64,000 nucleotides of DNA, from the NCBI RefSeq assembly GCF_002879855.1, contig NZ_PNYB01000001.1:124001-188000 (forward strand), written 5' to 3'. The stretch is from Trinickia soli (GTDB taxonomy: Bacteria > Pseudomonadota > Gammaproteobacteria > Burkholderiales > Burkholderiaceae). The notes under the pieces were generated by a model that was given only the letters and a program-made list of their open reading frames with translations, made no database searches and was not told the origin of the DNA. A program made the position numbers and the translations under genes. Shown in pieces: positions 44,452 through 51,882 of the stretch (position 1 is its first letter; every line of letters starts with the position of its first letter).

Positions 44452-45567
44452 TCAGGCCGAAAGCAGGCTGCCGCTGCGCACCGGCTTCGATCCCGCGATG
44501 CGCGCCACCTCCATGCCGGCCGTTGCAAAGCGTACCCGGTGCCGGGCATAAAGTACCCCGGCGACGCTGGCGCGGACCGTTTCGACACGATCGCTCAGCG
44601 GATCGACTATGTCGGCGATTTCCTGACCGGCTTCGATCCAGATCCCCGCCGGCGTGCGGAACACGAGTACGCCGGAAATCGGCGCAATCAGCGGCTCCGT
44701 GCCCGCGAGCGGCGTAGCCGGGAACGCAAGCGGCGGAAGATGCGCCGGCGTGCCCTCGATCAGCTCGCGGTGCGTCAGGTATTCGACGATCGCTTGCGAA
44801 TCGTGCTCGGCATGCCCGTATGAAACATCGGCTTGGCCGCGCAGCTCGACCGTCACCGAGATCGAGCCGTTCGGTATCGGGAAGCGGCTGCCAAAGCGCG
44901 TGCGCAATTCCGACCAGCAGAAGCTGTGGATCTCGTCGAATGGATTGCCGATCGAATTGAGCGCGAGCAGCGATGCCTTGGCGTCAAGGTAGCGCGCGAG
45001 CGGTTCAACCTCGGGCCAGAGCTCGGGATTCGTATACAGATGCATCGCGCCTTCGAAGTCGCAATGCAGATCGAGGACGATGTCGGCATCGAACGACAAC
45101 CGCTGCAAGGCCAGCCGTTGCGATTCGAGCTCGGTACGCGGCGTTTGCGCCGCCAGCGCTTCGCCCATCGTTTCGCGCACGGCGCGCAGGTTGGCGTGCG
45201 CGTCGCCGGTCAGTCGACCTTCGATGTGCGGCGTCACGAGCGCCGTCAGATCATAAAAATTGCGGTTGAAGTTCGTCGCCGTATTGGCCTCGAAGCGGCC
45301 GATCATCTGCCCGAGCACATGCTGATTGAGCCCGATCGGATTCGGCACGGGCACGACGACGAATTCGGCGCGCAGCTTGCCGGCCGCTTCAAGCGCGGCC
45401 AGCTTGCGGCGCAACTCCCATGCGACGAGCATGCCCGGCAGTTCGTCCGCATGCAGCGACGATTGCACATAGACTTTCTTGCCGCCTTCCGGGCCGTAAT
45501 GGAAGCTCGTCAATGTGCGCCCGGTGCCGAGCGACGGGGAAATCAGCGGATGTATTTTCTTTTGCAT
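44452..45567 (-). CDS. AstE/AspA-like (succinylglutamate desuccinylase / aspartoacylase) family protein
   Basis: A 371-residue zinc hydrolase of the M14-related AstE/AspA family. SSLHADELPG carries the HxxE metal pair, DLHCDF the second His, and TVELRG near residue 238 the catalytic Glu. Members remove an acyl group from an N-acyl amino acid. Which N-acyl substrate is used here cannot be read; it is not embedded in an ast operon. It lies downstream of the orphan basic-amino-acid binding protein, but a terminator between them suggests separate transcription. The ATG at 45567 has no clear ribosome site and was chosen by family length. Confidence 0.87.
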   Translation of the reverse strand: MQKKIHPLISPSLGTGRTLTSFHYGPEGGKKVYVQSSLHADELPGMLVAWELRRKLAALEAAGKLRAEFVVVPVPNPIGLNQHVLGQMIGRFEANTATNFNRNFYDLTALVTPHIEGRLTGDAHANLRAVRETMGEALAAQTPRTELESQRLALQRLSFDADIVLDLHCDFEGAMHLYTNPELWPEVEPLARYLDAKASLLALNSIGNPFDEIHSFCWSELRTRFGSRFPIPNGSISVTVELRGQADVSYGHAEHDSQAIVEYLTHRELIEGTPAHLPPLAFPATPLAGTEPLIAPISGVLVFRTPAGIWIEAGQEIADIVDPLSDRVETVRASVAGVLYARHRVRFATAGMEVARIAGSKPVRSGSLLSA

Positions 45568-45670
45568 GTCGATTGTCGGCGCCGCGCAAGCACGCCGTGC
45601 AACGAGGGAAGGGTGTTCGATTGTACGTCGGCTGCGGCGCAGCATTCAAAGAATGCGAAAGCAAGATGCA

Positions 45671-45701
45671 ATAAAAAGGGCTCCGGTTTCACGCGGAGCC
45701 C
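45671..45701 (-). terminator. Rho-independent terminator after the amino-acid binding protein gene
   Basis: On the minus strand GGGCTCCG/CGGAGCCC form an 8-bp stem with an 8-base loop, followed by TTTTTAT. It lies 55 bp past the stop of the binding-protein gene. Confidence 0.88.
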
Positions 45702-45755
45702 CCTGGCCTGGTCTTGCGAGGCCGCCGGGCAGCCGTGCCGCCCGGACGCGGATCG

Positions 45756-46526
45756 TCAGCCCTTCGGCGCGACGTCGAAGTCGAAGTACTTCTTCTCGAT
45801 CTTCTGGTACGTACCGTCCTTCATCATGCCGTCGATCGCTTTGTCGACAGCTGCCTTCAGATCCGTGTCTTCCTTGCGCAGACCCATGGCGGCCGCGCCG
45901 CTCGGAATCGCGTCGCCGACCTGTTGGAAGGCGGCACCGCGCGGCTGCTTCAGGAAGCCGAGGTCAGCCTGCACCTTGTCCTGCAACGCGGCGTCGAGAC
46001 GGCCCGACAACAGGTCCTGATAAACCTGATCCTGATTCTGGTAGGGCACGACCTTCACGCCCTTGGCTTCCCAGTTCGTCTTGGCGTACGTTTCCTGGAT
46101 CGTGCCTTGCTCCACGCCAACCGACTTGCCCTTCAGCGAATCGGCCGTCGGCAGCAGGCCCGAGCCCTTTTTCGCCACGAGCGCCGTGGGGGTTTCGAAC
46201 AGCGGCTTCGAGAAAGCAATCTGCTTTTCGCGGTCAGGCGTGATCGTCATCGACGACAGCACGCCGTCGAACTTCTTGGCCTTCAATCCCGGGATCATGC
46301 CGTCGAAGTCGTTTTCCACCCACACGCACTTCGCATGCATGCGCTTGCAGATTTCATTGCCGAGATCGATATCGAAACCGACGAGCTTGCCGTCAGAAGC
46401 TTTGGATTCGAAGGGGGCGTAGCTCGCGTCGACACCGAACCTGATTTGCTTCCAGTCTTTTGCTTGCGCCACACCGCCCGAGACGGCGAGCGTGGCGATG
46501 GTCACGGCGGCTAACAATTTTTTCAC
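45756..46526 (-). CDS. Cationic amino-acid ABC transporter substrate-binding protein (ArgT/HisJ-like)
   Basis: A 256-residue periplasmic binding protein. The signal peptide is cleaved near AQAKD (residue 22). The binding core has FGVDASYAPFESKASDGKL, GFDIDLGNEICKRM and SSMTITPDREKQIAFSKP, the typical pattern for lysine/arginine/ornithine or histidine binding. No permease or ATPase gene is adjacent, and a strong terminator follows, so it is an orphan component that must share a membrane complex encoded elsewhere. The GTG start at 46526 is supported by GAGGAG and the signal peptide; no ATG fits. Confidence 0.9.
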   Translation of the reverse strand: MKKLLAAVTIATLAVSGGVAQAKDWKQIRFGVDASYAPFESKASDGKLVGFDIDLGNEICKRMHAKCVWVENDFDGMIPGLKAKKFDGVLSSMTITPDREKQIAFSKPLFETPTALVAKKGSGLLPTADSLKGKSVGVEQGTIQETYAKTNWEAKGVKVVPYQNQDQVYQDLLSGRLDAALQDKVQADLGFLKQPRGAAFQQVGDAIPSGAAAMGLRKEDTDLKAAVDKAIDGMMKDGTYQKIEKKYFDFDVAPKG

Positions 46527-46863
46527 GTTGACTCCTCGAGTGGTTCGATCGACCCCGATGCCGCTGGGTAAGCGCGCATCGGGATGCCGCCCGGCATGGC
46601 AGGCGGCCCGGTGGTTTACTGGCTGCCGAGTGCGGCAGCGCGGCGCAAAGGATACCAAGACAAATTGAGGCGCTGCTAGTAAAACACCGGTTGGCGCGCA
46701 AACGCAACATGTCGAAAAAGCGCGCATTGCCTTTCGAATCGAAAGCGCGGCATTGCATCGCAGGCGGCCGCGCTATTCCGAAGAGCGATTCCTCTAGTCT
46801 TGAGCAATGTTCCGCATTGTTTTGGAATCGCTATTAAATCAACGTGTTAAATGCCTGGGCGCG
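46527..46863. other. Intergenic region of 337 bp, no gene seen
   Basis: It lies between the orphan binding-protein start and the gabD stop, both minus strand. I see no convincing coding frame. It must hold the promoter of the binding-protein gene. Several short dyads are present, but none is followed by a clear U-tract, so the gabD terminator is not identified. Confidence 0.55.
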
Positions 46864-48333
46864 TCAAATACCCATGCACAGATACTTGATGACGACGTAT
46901 TCGTCGATGCCGTAATGCGATCCTTCGCGCCCGAGCCCCGATTGCTTGACGCCGCCGAACGGGGACACTTCATTCGAAATAATGCCGGTATTGATGCCGA
47001 CCATCCCGTATTCGAGCGCTTCGGCCACGCGCCAGACGCGGCCGATGTCGCGGCTGTAGAAGTACGCGGCGAGACCGAATTCCGTATCGTTCGCGAGCCG
47101 CACGACTTCGTCGTCGCTTGCGAATTTGAACAGCGGCGCGACGGGCCCGAAAGTCTCTTCCCGCGCCACTTTCATGTCCGACGTGACGCCCGTCAGGATC
47201 GTCGGCTCGAAGAAATTGTGGCCGAGCGCGTGGCGCTTGCCACCCGCAACGACGTGGGCACCCTTCGATACGGCGTCTTCGATATGCGACTCGACTTTTG
47301 CCAATGCGGCATCGTTGATCAGCGGGCCTTGCGTCACGCCGGCCTCGGTGCCACGGCCGACTTTCAACTGTTGTTCGACGGCTGCGCGCAGCTTCTCGGC
47401 GAAGGCGTCGTAGACCTTTTCGTGAACGTAGAAACGGTTCGCGCAGACGCAGGTCTGGCCGCTGTTGCGGTATTTGGACGCGATCGCGCCGATGACGGCT
47501 GCGTCGAGATCGGCGTCGTCGAACACGATGAACGGAGCGTTGCCGCCGAGCTCCAGCGACACCTTCTTGACCGTCGGCGCACATTGCTGCATCAACAGCC
47601 GGCCCACCGCGGTCGAGCCCGTGAACGAGAGCTTGCGCACGAGCGCGTTGCTCGTCATTTCCGCGCCGATCGCTTTCGGCTCGCCCGTCACGATGCTCAA
47701 AACGCCGGCCGGCAGGCCGGCGCGTTCGGCCAGCACGGCCAGCGCCAGCGCGGAAAGCGGCGTGGCTTCGGCTGGCTTGACGACGATCGGGCAGCCGGCC
47801 GCCAAGGCGGGGCCTACTTTCCGCGTGATCATCGCGGCCGGGAAGTTCCACGGAGTGATCGCCGCGCAGACACCCACCGGCTCCTTGACGACGACGATGC
47901 GTTTATCGGCCGTGGGGCTCGGGATCGTATCGCCATAGACGCGCTTGGCTTCCTCGCCGAACCACTCGAAGAACGACGCCGCATAGGCGATCTCGCCCTT
48001 CGCTTCGGCCAGCGGCTTGCCTTGCTCGGCCGTCATGAGCGCGGCGAGGTCGTCGGCATTGGCGAGCATCAGCTCGCTCCATTTGCGCAGCACCGCGGCG
48101 CGCGCTTTCGCGGGCTGTGCCCGCCACGCCGCCCAGGCTTCGTTCGCCGCTTCGATGGCGCGGCGCGTTTCGGCCGCGCCCATCTGCGGCACAGTGGCAA
48201 GCACGCCGCCCGTGGCCGGGTTGCGCACCTCGAAGGAGGCGCCGCTCTCGGCGTCCTGCCAGCTGCCTGCAATGAATGCCTTCGTCTTCAGCAACGAAGG
48301 GTCTTTCAGATCGATCGGTTCCAGGTTCTGCAT
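46864..48333 (-). CDS. gabD: NADP-dependent succinate-semialdehyde dehydrogenase
   Basis: A 489-residue aldehyde dehydrogenase that oxidises succinate semialdehyde to succinate, the last step of GABA breakdown. It has the NAD(P)-binding ITPWNFPAAMITRKVGPALA, FTGSTAVGRLL, the general base in LELGGNAP, and the catalytic Cys295 in NSGQTCVCANRF, where the CVC triplet is the redox-sensitive pair known in GabD. GGAG lies 5 bases before the ATG at 48333. It follows gabT after 52 bp on the same strand, so the two form an operon. Confidence 0.95.
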   Translation of the reverse strand: MQNLEPIDLKDPSLLKTKAFIAGSWQDAESGASFEVRNPATGGVLATVPQMGAAETRRAIEAANEAWAAWRAQPAKARAAVLRKWSELMLANADDLAALMTAEQGKPLAEAKGEIAYAASFFEWFGEEAKRVYGDTIPSPTADKRIVVVKEPVGVCAAITPWNFPAAMITRKVGPALAAGCPIVVKPAEATPLSALALAVLAERAGLPAGVLSIVTGEPKAIGAEMTSNALVRKLSFTGSTAVGRLLMQQCAPTVKKVSLELGGNAPFIVFDDADLDAAVIGAIASKYRNSGQTCVCANRFYVHEKVYDAFAEKLRAAVEQQLKVGRGTEAGVTQGPLINDAALAKVESHIEDAVSKGAHVVAGGKRHALGHNFFEPTILTGVTSDMKVAREETFGPVAPLFKFASDDEVVRLANDTEFGLAAYFYSRDIGRVWRVAEALEYGMVGINTGIISNEVSPFGGVKQSGLGREGSHYGIDEYVVIKYLCMGI

Positions 48334-48385
48334 GTCCACTCCAACGCGTCAATCGGAAAAGCGGGGAAAGCGCAAAGAAACGAGC

Positions 48386-49669
48386 TTACGCCATTGCGCC
48401 TACACTTTCCTTCAATGCCTCTTCGAGCAGGCCCAGCGCTTCGTCGAAGACGGACGACTCGATGGTGAGCGGAAACAGGAAGCGAATGACGTTGCCGTAC
48501 GCGCCGCAAGAGAGCAGCAGCAAGCCACGTTCGAGCGCGCGCGCCTGCACGCGCTTGACGAAATCGGCGTCGGGCGTGCCGCTGCCAGGCTTGACGAATT
48601 CGGCAGCGATCATTGCACCCGGGCCGCGCACGTCGATCATCTGCGGCACGTCGGCACGCAGCGCTTCGAGGCGCGCTTTGAGCTTTTCGCCCAGTTCCAC
48701 CGCGCGCTCGCACAGGCGCTCTTCGTCGATGATGTCGAGCACCGCATGCGCCGATGCCAACGCGAGCGGATTGCCGGCGTACGTGCCGCCGAGCCCGCCC
48801 GGTGCGGCGGCATCCATCAGATCGGCCCGGCCGACGACGCCCGACAACGGCATGCCGCCCGCCAGGCTTTTGGCCATCGTGGTGAGATCCGCGGCGACGT
48901 CGTAATGCTCCATCGCAAAAAGCTTGCCGGTCCGCGCGAAGCCCGTTTGGACTTCATCGGCGATGAGGACGATGCCATGCTCGTCGCAGATCCGGCGCAA
49001 ACCCCGCACGAATTCGGGCGGCGCGACGTAGAAGCCGCCTTCGCCCTGCACGGGTTCGAAGATGATCGCAGCCACGCGCGTCGGCTCGATGTCGGCTTTC
49101 AGCAGCGTTTCGACGGCGCGCAACGAATCGGCGGTCGAGATGCCCTGAACGGGGTTCGGGAACGGCGCATGATAAACGTCTGACGGGAACGGGCCGAAGC
49201 CGATCTTGTAAGGGGCGACCTTGCCGGTGAGCGCCATGCCCATCAACGTGCGGCCGTGGAACCCGCCGGCGAACGCGATGACGCCGGGGCGGCCGGTGGC
49301 CGCGCGCGCGATCTTCACGGCGTTCTCGACGGCTTCGGCGCCCGTCGTGAAGAAGGCCGTTTTCTTAGGTTGGGCGCCCGGTGCGCGCGCGTTGATTTTT
49401 TCCGCGAGTTCGACGTACGATGCGTACGGCACGATCTGATAAGCCGTGTGGGTGAAGCGGTCCAACTGCTCGCGAATAGCGGCGACGACGCGCGGGTGGC
49501 GATGCCCCGTATTCACCACGGCGATGCCGGCGGCGAAATCGATGAAGCGACGGCCCTCGATGTCCCAGATCTCGGCGTTCTCGGCACGCGCCGCGTAGAA
49601 GTCGCACAGAACGCCAACGCCGCGCGGCGTAGCTGCGTTCTTGCGGGTTTGCAGGTCGGAATTCTTCAC
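48386..49669 (-). CDS. gabT: 4-aminobutyrate aminotransferase
   Basis: A 427-residue class III PLP aminotransferase that moves the amino group of GABA to 2-oxoglutarate, giving succinate semialdehyde and glutamate. It has FFTTGAEAVENAVKIARAAT, IADEVQTGFARTGKLFAMEH, read as ADEVQTGFARTGKLF, and the PLP lysine Lys267 in MAKSLAGGMPLSG. Pairing with gabD supports the assignment over related aminotransferases. The GTG start is preceded by AGGAGAAC. A dyad at 49752-49772 lies in the upstream region and may be its operator. No gabR-type gene is adjacent. Confidence 0.95.
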   Translation of the reverse strand: MKNSDLQTRKNAATPRGVGVLCDFYAARAENAEIWDIEGRRFIDFAAGIAVVNTGHRHPRVVAAIREQLDRFTHTAYQIVPYASYVELAEKINARAPGAQPKKTAFFTTGAEAVENAVKIARAATGRPGVIAFAGGFHGRTLMGMALTGKVAPYKIGFGPFPSDVYHAPFPNPVQGISTADSLRAVETLLKADIEPTRVAAIIFEPVQGEGGFYVAPPEFVRGLRRICDEHGIVLIADEVQTGFARTGKLFAMEHYDVAADLTTMAKSLAGGMPLSGVVGRADLMDAAAPGGLGGTYAGNPLALASAHAVLDIIDEERLCERAVELGEKLKARLEALRADVPQMIDVRGPGAMIAAEFVKPGSGTPDADFVKRVQARALERGLLLLSCGAYGNVIRFLFPLTIESSVFDEALGLLEEALKESVGAMA

Positions 49670-49987
49670 AGTGTTCTCCTCGTCTCGCCGGGTCGATGAT
49701 GGCTTGCCGACGGCCGCGCCGCCGACTGGATAAGGCGACTATAACGAGCTTTGGCTCTTAGCCTCAGAGCCATTTTCGCTAGAACGATGGAGCCACTTTC
49801 TCCCCGTTGACCGGCGCGTGGTGGGTGCCCGATCTTTTCGGTGGCTTGCCGAAGGGGCCGGCCGATCCGCGAAAAAACGTGCGGTCGGCGCTCAAGTGAG
49901 CGCGGTAAACAGCCTATATTGAGTGAGTCGTCCGCGTTGCCGGGCGCATCCGGTTTGTTCCTTCGTACGACGCTCGGGTTGCAAGCG
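49670..49987. other. Divergent intergenic region of 318 bp
   Basis: This region separates gabT (minus) from the M14-like gene (plus) and must contain both promoters. Apart from the dyad at 49752-49772 I see no gene. Open frames running through it on the plus strand belong to upstream extensions of the M14-like ORF and lack a ribosome site. Confidence 0.55.
49752..49772. promoter_or_regulatory. Dyad upstream of gabT, possible operator
   Basis: TGGCTCT/AGAGCCA are perfect 7-bp arms around a 7-base spacer, about 85 bp upstream of the gabT start in the divergent promoter region. The form suits a dimeric regulator. It has no U-tract on the gabT side, so it is not a good terminator. Confidence 0.4.
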
Positions 49988-51028
49988 ATGACCGCCGTCC
50001 TTTCCTCGTTGCCCGAGACCACCTTCGCCGAGTACGAAGCGCTGAAGCAGATTCTCGATGCCGGTAGTCGGTGCATGACGGTGCGCGCCGTGTGCGATAT
50101 CAGCGCCCGCGGCCGCACATTTCCGATCTATGTCGCCACACTCGGTTCGCCCGAGCCGCAAGCGCCGGCCCTCGGTTTTTTCGCCGGCATTCATGGGCTC
50201 GAACGGATCGGCACGCTGCTGCTGCTCGACTATATGCGGGCGTTGATCGGACGGCTCGAATGGGACGACTTGCTGCAGGAGCAACTGCGCACGATTCGGC
50301 TCGTCTTCATGCCGATCGTCAACCCGGGCGGGATGTGGGCCATGACGCGTTCGAACCCGAACGGCGTCGACCTCATGCGCAATGCGCCGCACAACGCGGA
50401 AGGGCGCGTGCCGTTCCTGGCCGGCGGTCAGCGGATCGGCCCTTGGTTGCCGTGGTACCGCGGCGCAAGCGGAGCGCCGATGGAGACGGAAGCCACGACG
50501 TTGTTGCAGGTGGTCGAGGAGGAACTGCTTTCCCGGCCCCTCAGCTTTGCGCTCGATTGTCATTCGGGCTATGGCTTTCATGACAGCATCTGGTTTCCTT
50601 ACGCAAAGTCGACAAGGCATATCGCGCACCTGCCGGAAATGTTCGTGCTCAAGGCAATGTTCGACCAGGCCCACCCGCACCATGGCTACCTGTTCGAACC
50701 GCAGAGCATGCAGTACCTCGCGCACGGCGACCTATGGGATTGCGCGTACGACCGCTGCCGCGCGCCTTCGATCTTTCTGCCGCTGACGTTGGAGCTTGGC
50801 TCGTGGATATGGATCAAGAAGAATCCTGTCCAGATCCTGCGGCGCGAAGGCATGTTCAATCCGATCAAGTCGCACCGCACCGAGCGTGTGCTGCGACGCC
50901 ATACGAACCTGCTCGACTTCCTCGCGCGTGCGGCCTATGCGTCGCAACGGTGGCTGCCGCAAGGGGCCAGTCGCCAACAGTTGATGACGCGCGCCGTCGA
51001 GCATTGGTATCGGAGGCCGCGAGTGTGA
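49988..51028 (+). CDS. M14-like zinc carboxypeptidase family protein with altered active-site motif
   Basis: A 346-residue cytosolic protein related to the M14 fold. The zinc-binding HxxE is in GIHGLERIGT, the third ligand His in DCHSGYGFHDS, and the catalytic Glu in LTLELGSW. In the segment where M14 enzymes have DxNRNF this protein has VDLMRNAP, so the substrate-carboxylate-binding Asn is Met while the Arg stays. It may be an amidohydrolase of unusual specificity. Its stop overlaps the GTG start of the next gene (GTGA), so the two are translationally coupled. The ATG at 49988 lacks a strong ribosome site. The context next to gabT and NAD-glutamate dehydrogenase hints at amino-acid metabolism. 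Confidence 0.78.
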   Translation: MTAVLSSLPETTFAEYEALKQILDAGSRCMTVRAVCDISARGRTFPIYVATLGSPEPQAPALGFFAGIHGLERIGTLLLLDYMRALIGRLEWDDLLQEQLRTIRLVFMPIVNPGGMWAMTRSNPNGVDLMRNAPHNAEGRVPFLAGGQRIGPWLPWYRGASGAPMETEATTLLQVVEEELLSRPLSFALDCHSGYGFHDSIWFPYAKSTRHIAHLPEMFVLKAMFDQAHPHHGYLFEPQSMQYLAHGDLWDCAYDRCRAPSIFLPLTLELGSWIWIKKNPVQILRREGMFNPIKSHRTERVLRRHTNLLDFLARAAYASQRWLPQGASRQQLMTRAVEHWYRRPRV

Positions 51029-51807
51029 GCGCATGGATCTTGCTGCGCGGCTTGACTCGTGAGTCCAGGCACTGGGCGGACTTTCCCGACCATCTGCGTG
51101 CTGCCGGAATCGAGGAGCGGATTGTCAGCGCCGATTTGCCCGGTAGCGGTCGTTGGTTTCGCGAAAGGTCGCCATCGGGCATTGCGGCGACGACCGACTT
51201 CGTTCGCGATCGGCTGACGAACGAGGGGTATGCGCCGCCATACCGAATCATTGCGCTTTCGCTTGGCGCGATGGTGGCTGTCGATTGGGCGCAGCGCTTT
51301 CCCGGCGAAGTCGAGCGGATCGTGCTCATCAACACGAGCCTCGCGCGATTGAGCACGCCCTTCGAGCGGCTGCGCCCGAGCGCCTGGCCGATGATTGCAC
51401 GAGTGCTGGGACGTTGGCATAGCAGGCGCGCTGCCGAAGCGGTCGTTCATCGGTTGACCTGCCATCGCACCGACAGCTTCGACACGGACCTGACCGCGTG
51501 GACGGCAATCTACGAAAGCGCGCCGCCGACGCGCGCAAATGCATTGCGCCAGCTATACGCCGCGGCGCGTTTCCGGGGGCCTTCGGCCGCGCTGCAATGC
51601 CCCGTGCTCATACTCGCATCGCGTGCCGACGCGCTCGTGCATTGCGCTTGCTCATCGAAGCTGGCGGCGGCATGGGGCGCGACGCTGATCGCGCATCCCT
51701 GGGCCGGACATGACCTCCCGCACGACGATCCCGTCTGGCTGGCCGAGACGATCGCCGCCTGGGTCGGGAATGCCTTGGCTGTCGCGGCGCCGCCGACGGG
51801 CGCATAA
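51025..51807 (+). CDS. Alpha/beta hydrolase coupled to the M14-like gene
   Basis: A 260-residue alpha/beta hydrolase. The nucleophile elbow is ALSLGAMVA (Ser followed by Leu-Gly, a variant of GxSxG with Ala in the first place), the acid lies in SRADALVH, and the His in WAGHDLPHDDP. WILLRGLTRESRHW is the N-terminal strand region. The substrate is unknown. The GTG start overlaps the preceding stop by two bases and has GGAGG 7 bases upstream, so expression depends on the M14-like gene. Together they may act on the same metabolite. Confidence 0.85.
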   Translation: MSAWILLRGLTRESRHWADFPDHLRAAGIEERIVSADLPGSGRWFRERSPSGIAATTDFVRDRLTNEGYAPPYRIIALSLGAMVAVDWAQRFPGEVERIVLINTSLARLSTPFERLRPSAWPMIARVLGRWHSRRAAEAVVHRLTCHRTDSFDTDLTAWTAIYESAPPTRANALRQLYAAARFRGPSAALQCPVLILASRADALVHCACSSKLAAAWGATLIAHPWAGHDLPHDDPVWLAETIAAWVGNALAVAAPPTGA

Positions 51808-51882
51808 TCGCGCTCACGCGGGCCGGGCAGGCCAAGCGGGTTAGAACATCGTCATGCATCGTCATCCGCCGCGGAGGGCACC

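Noticed and set aside
46807-48468. Plus-strand frame of about 550 codons opposite gabD
   Set aside because: Antisense shadow of gabD; very Arg/His-rich and without recognisable domains.
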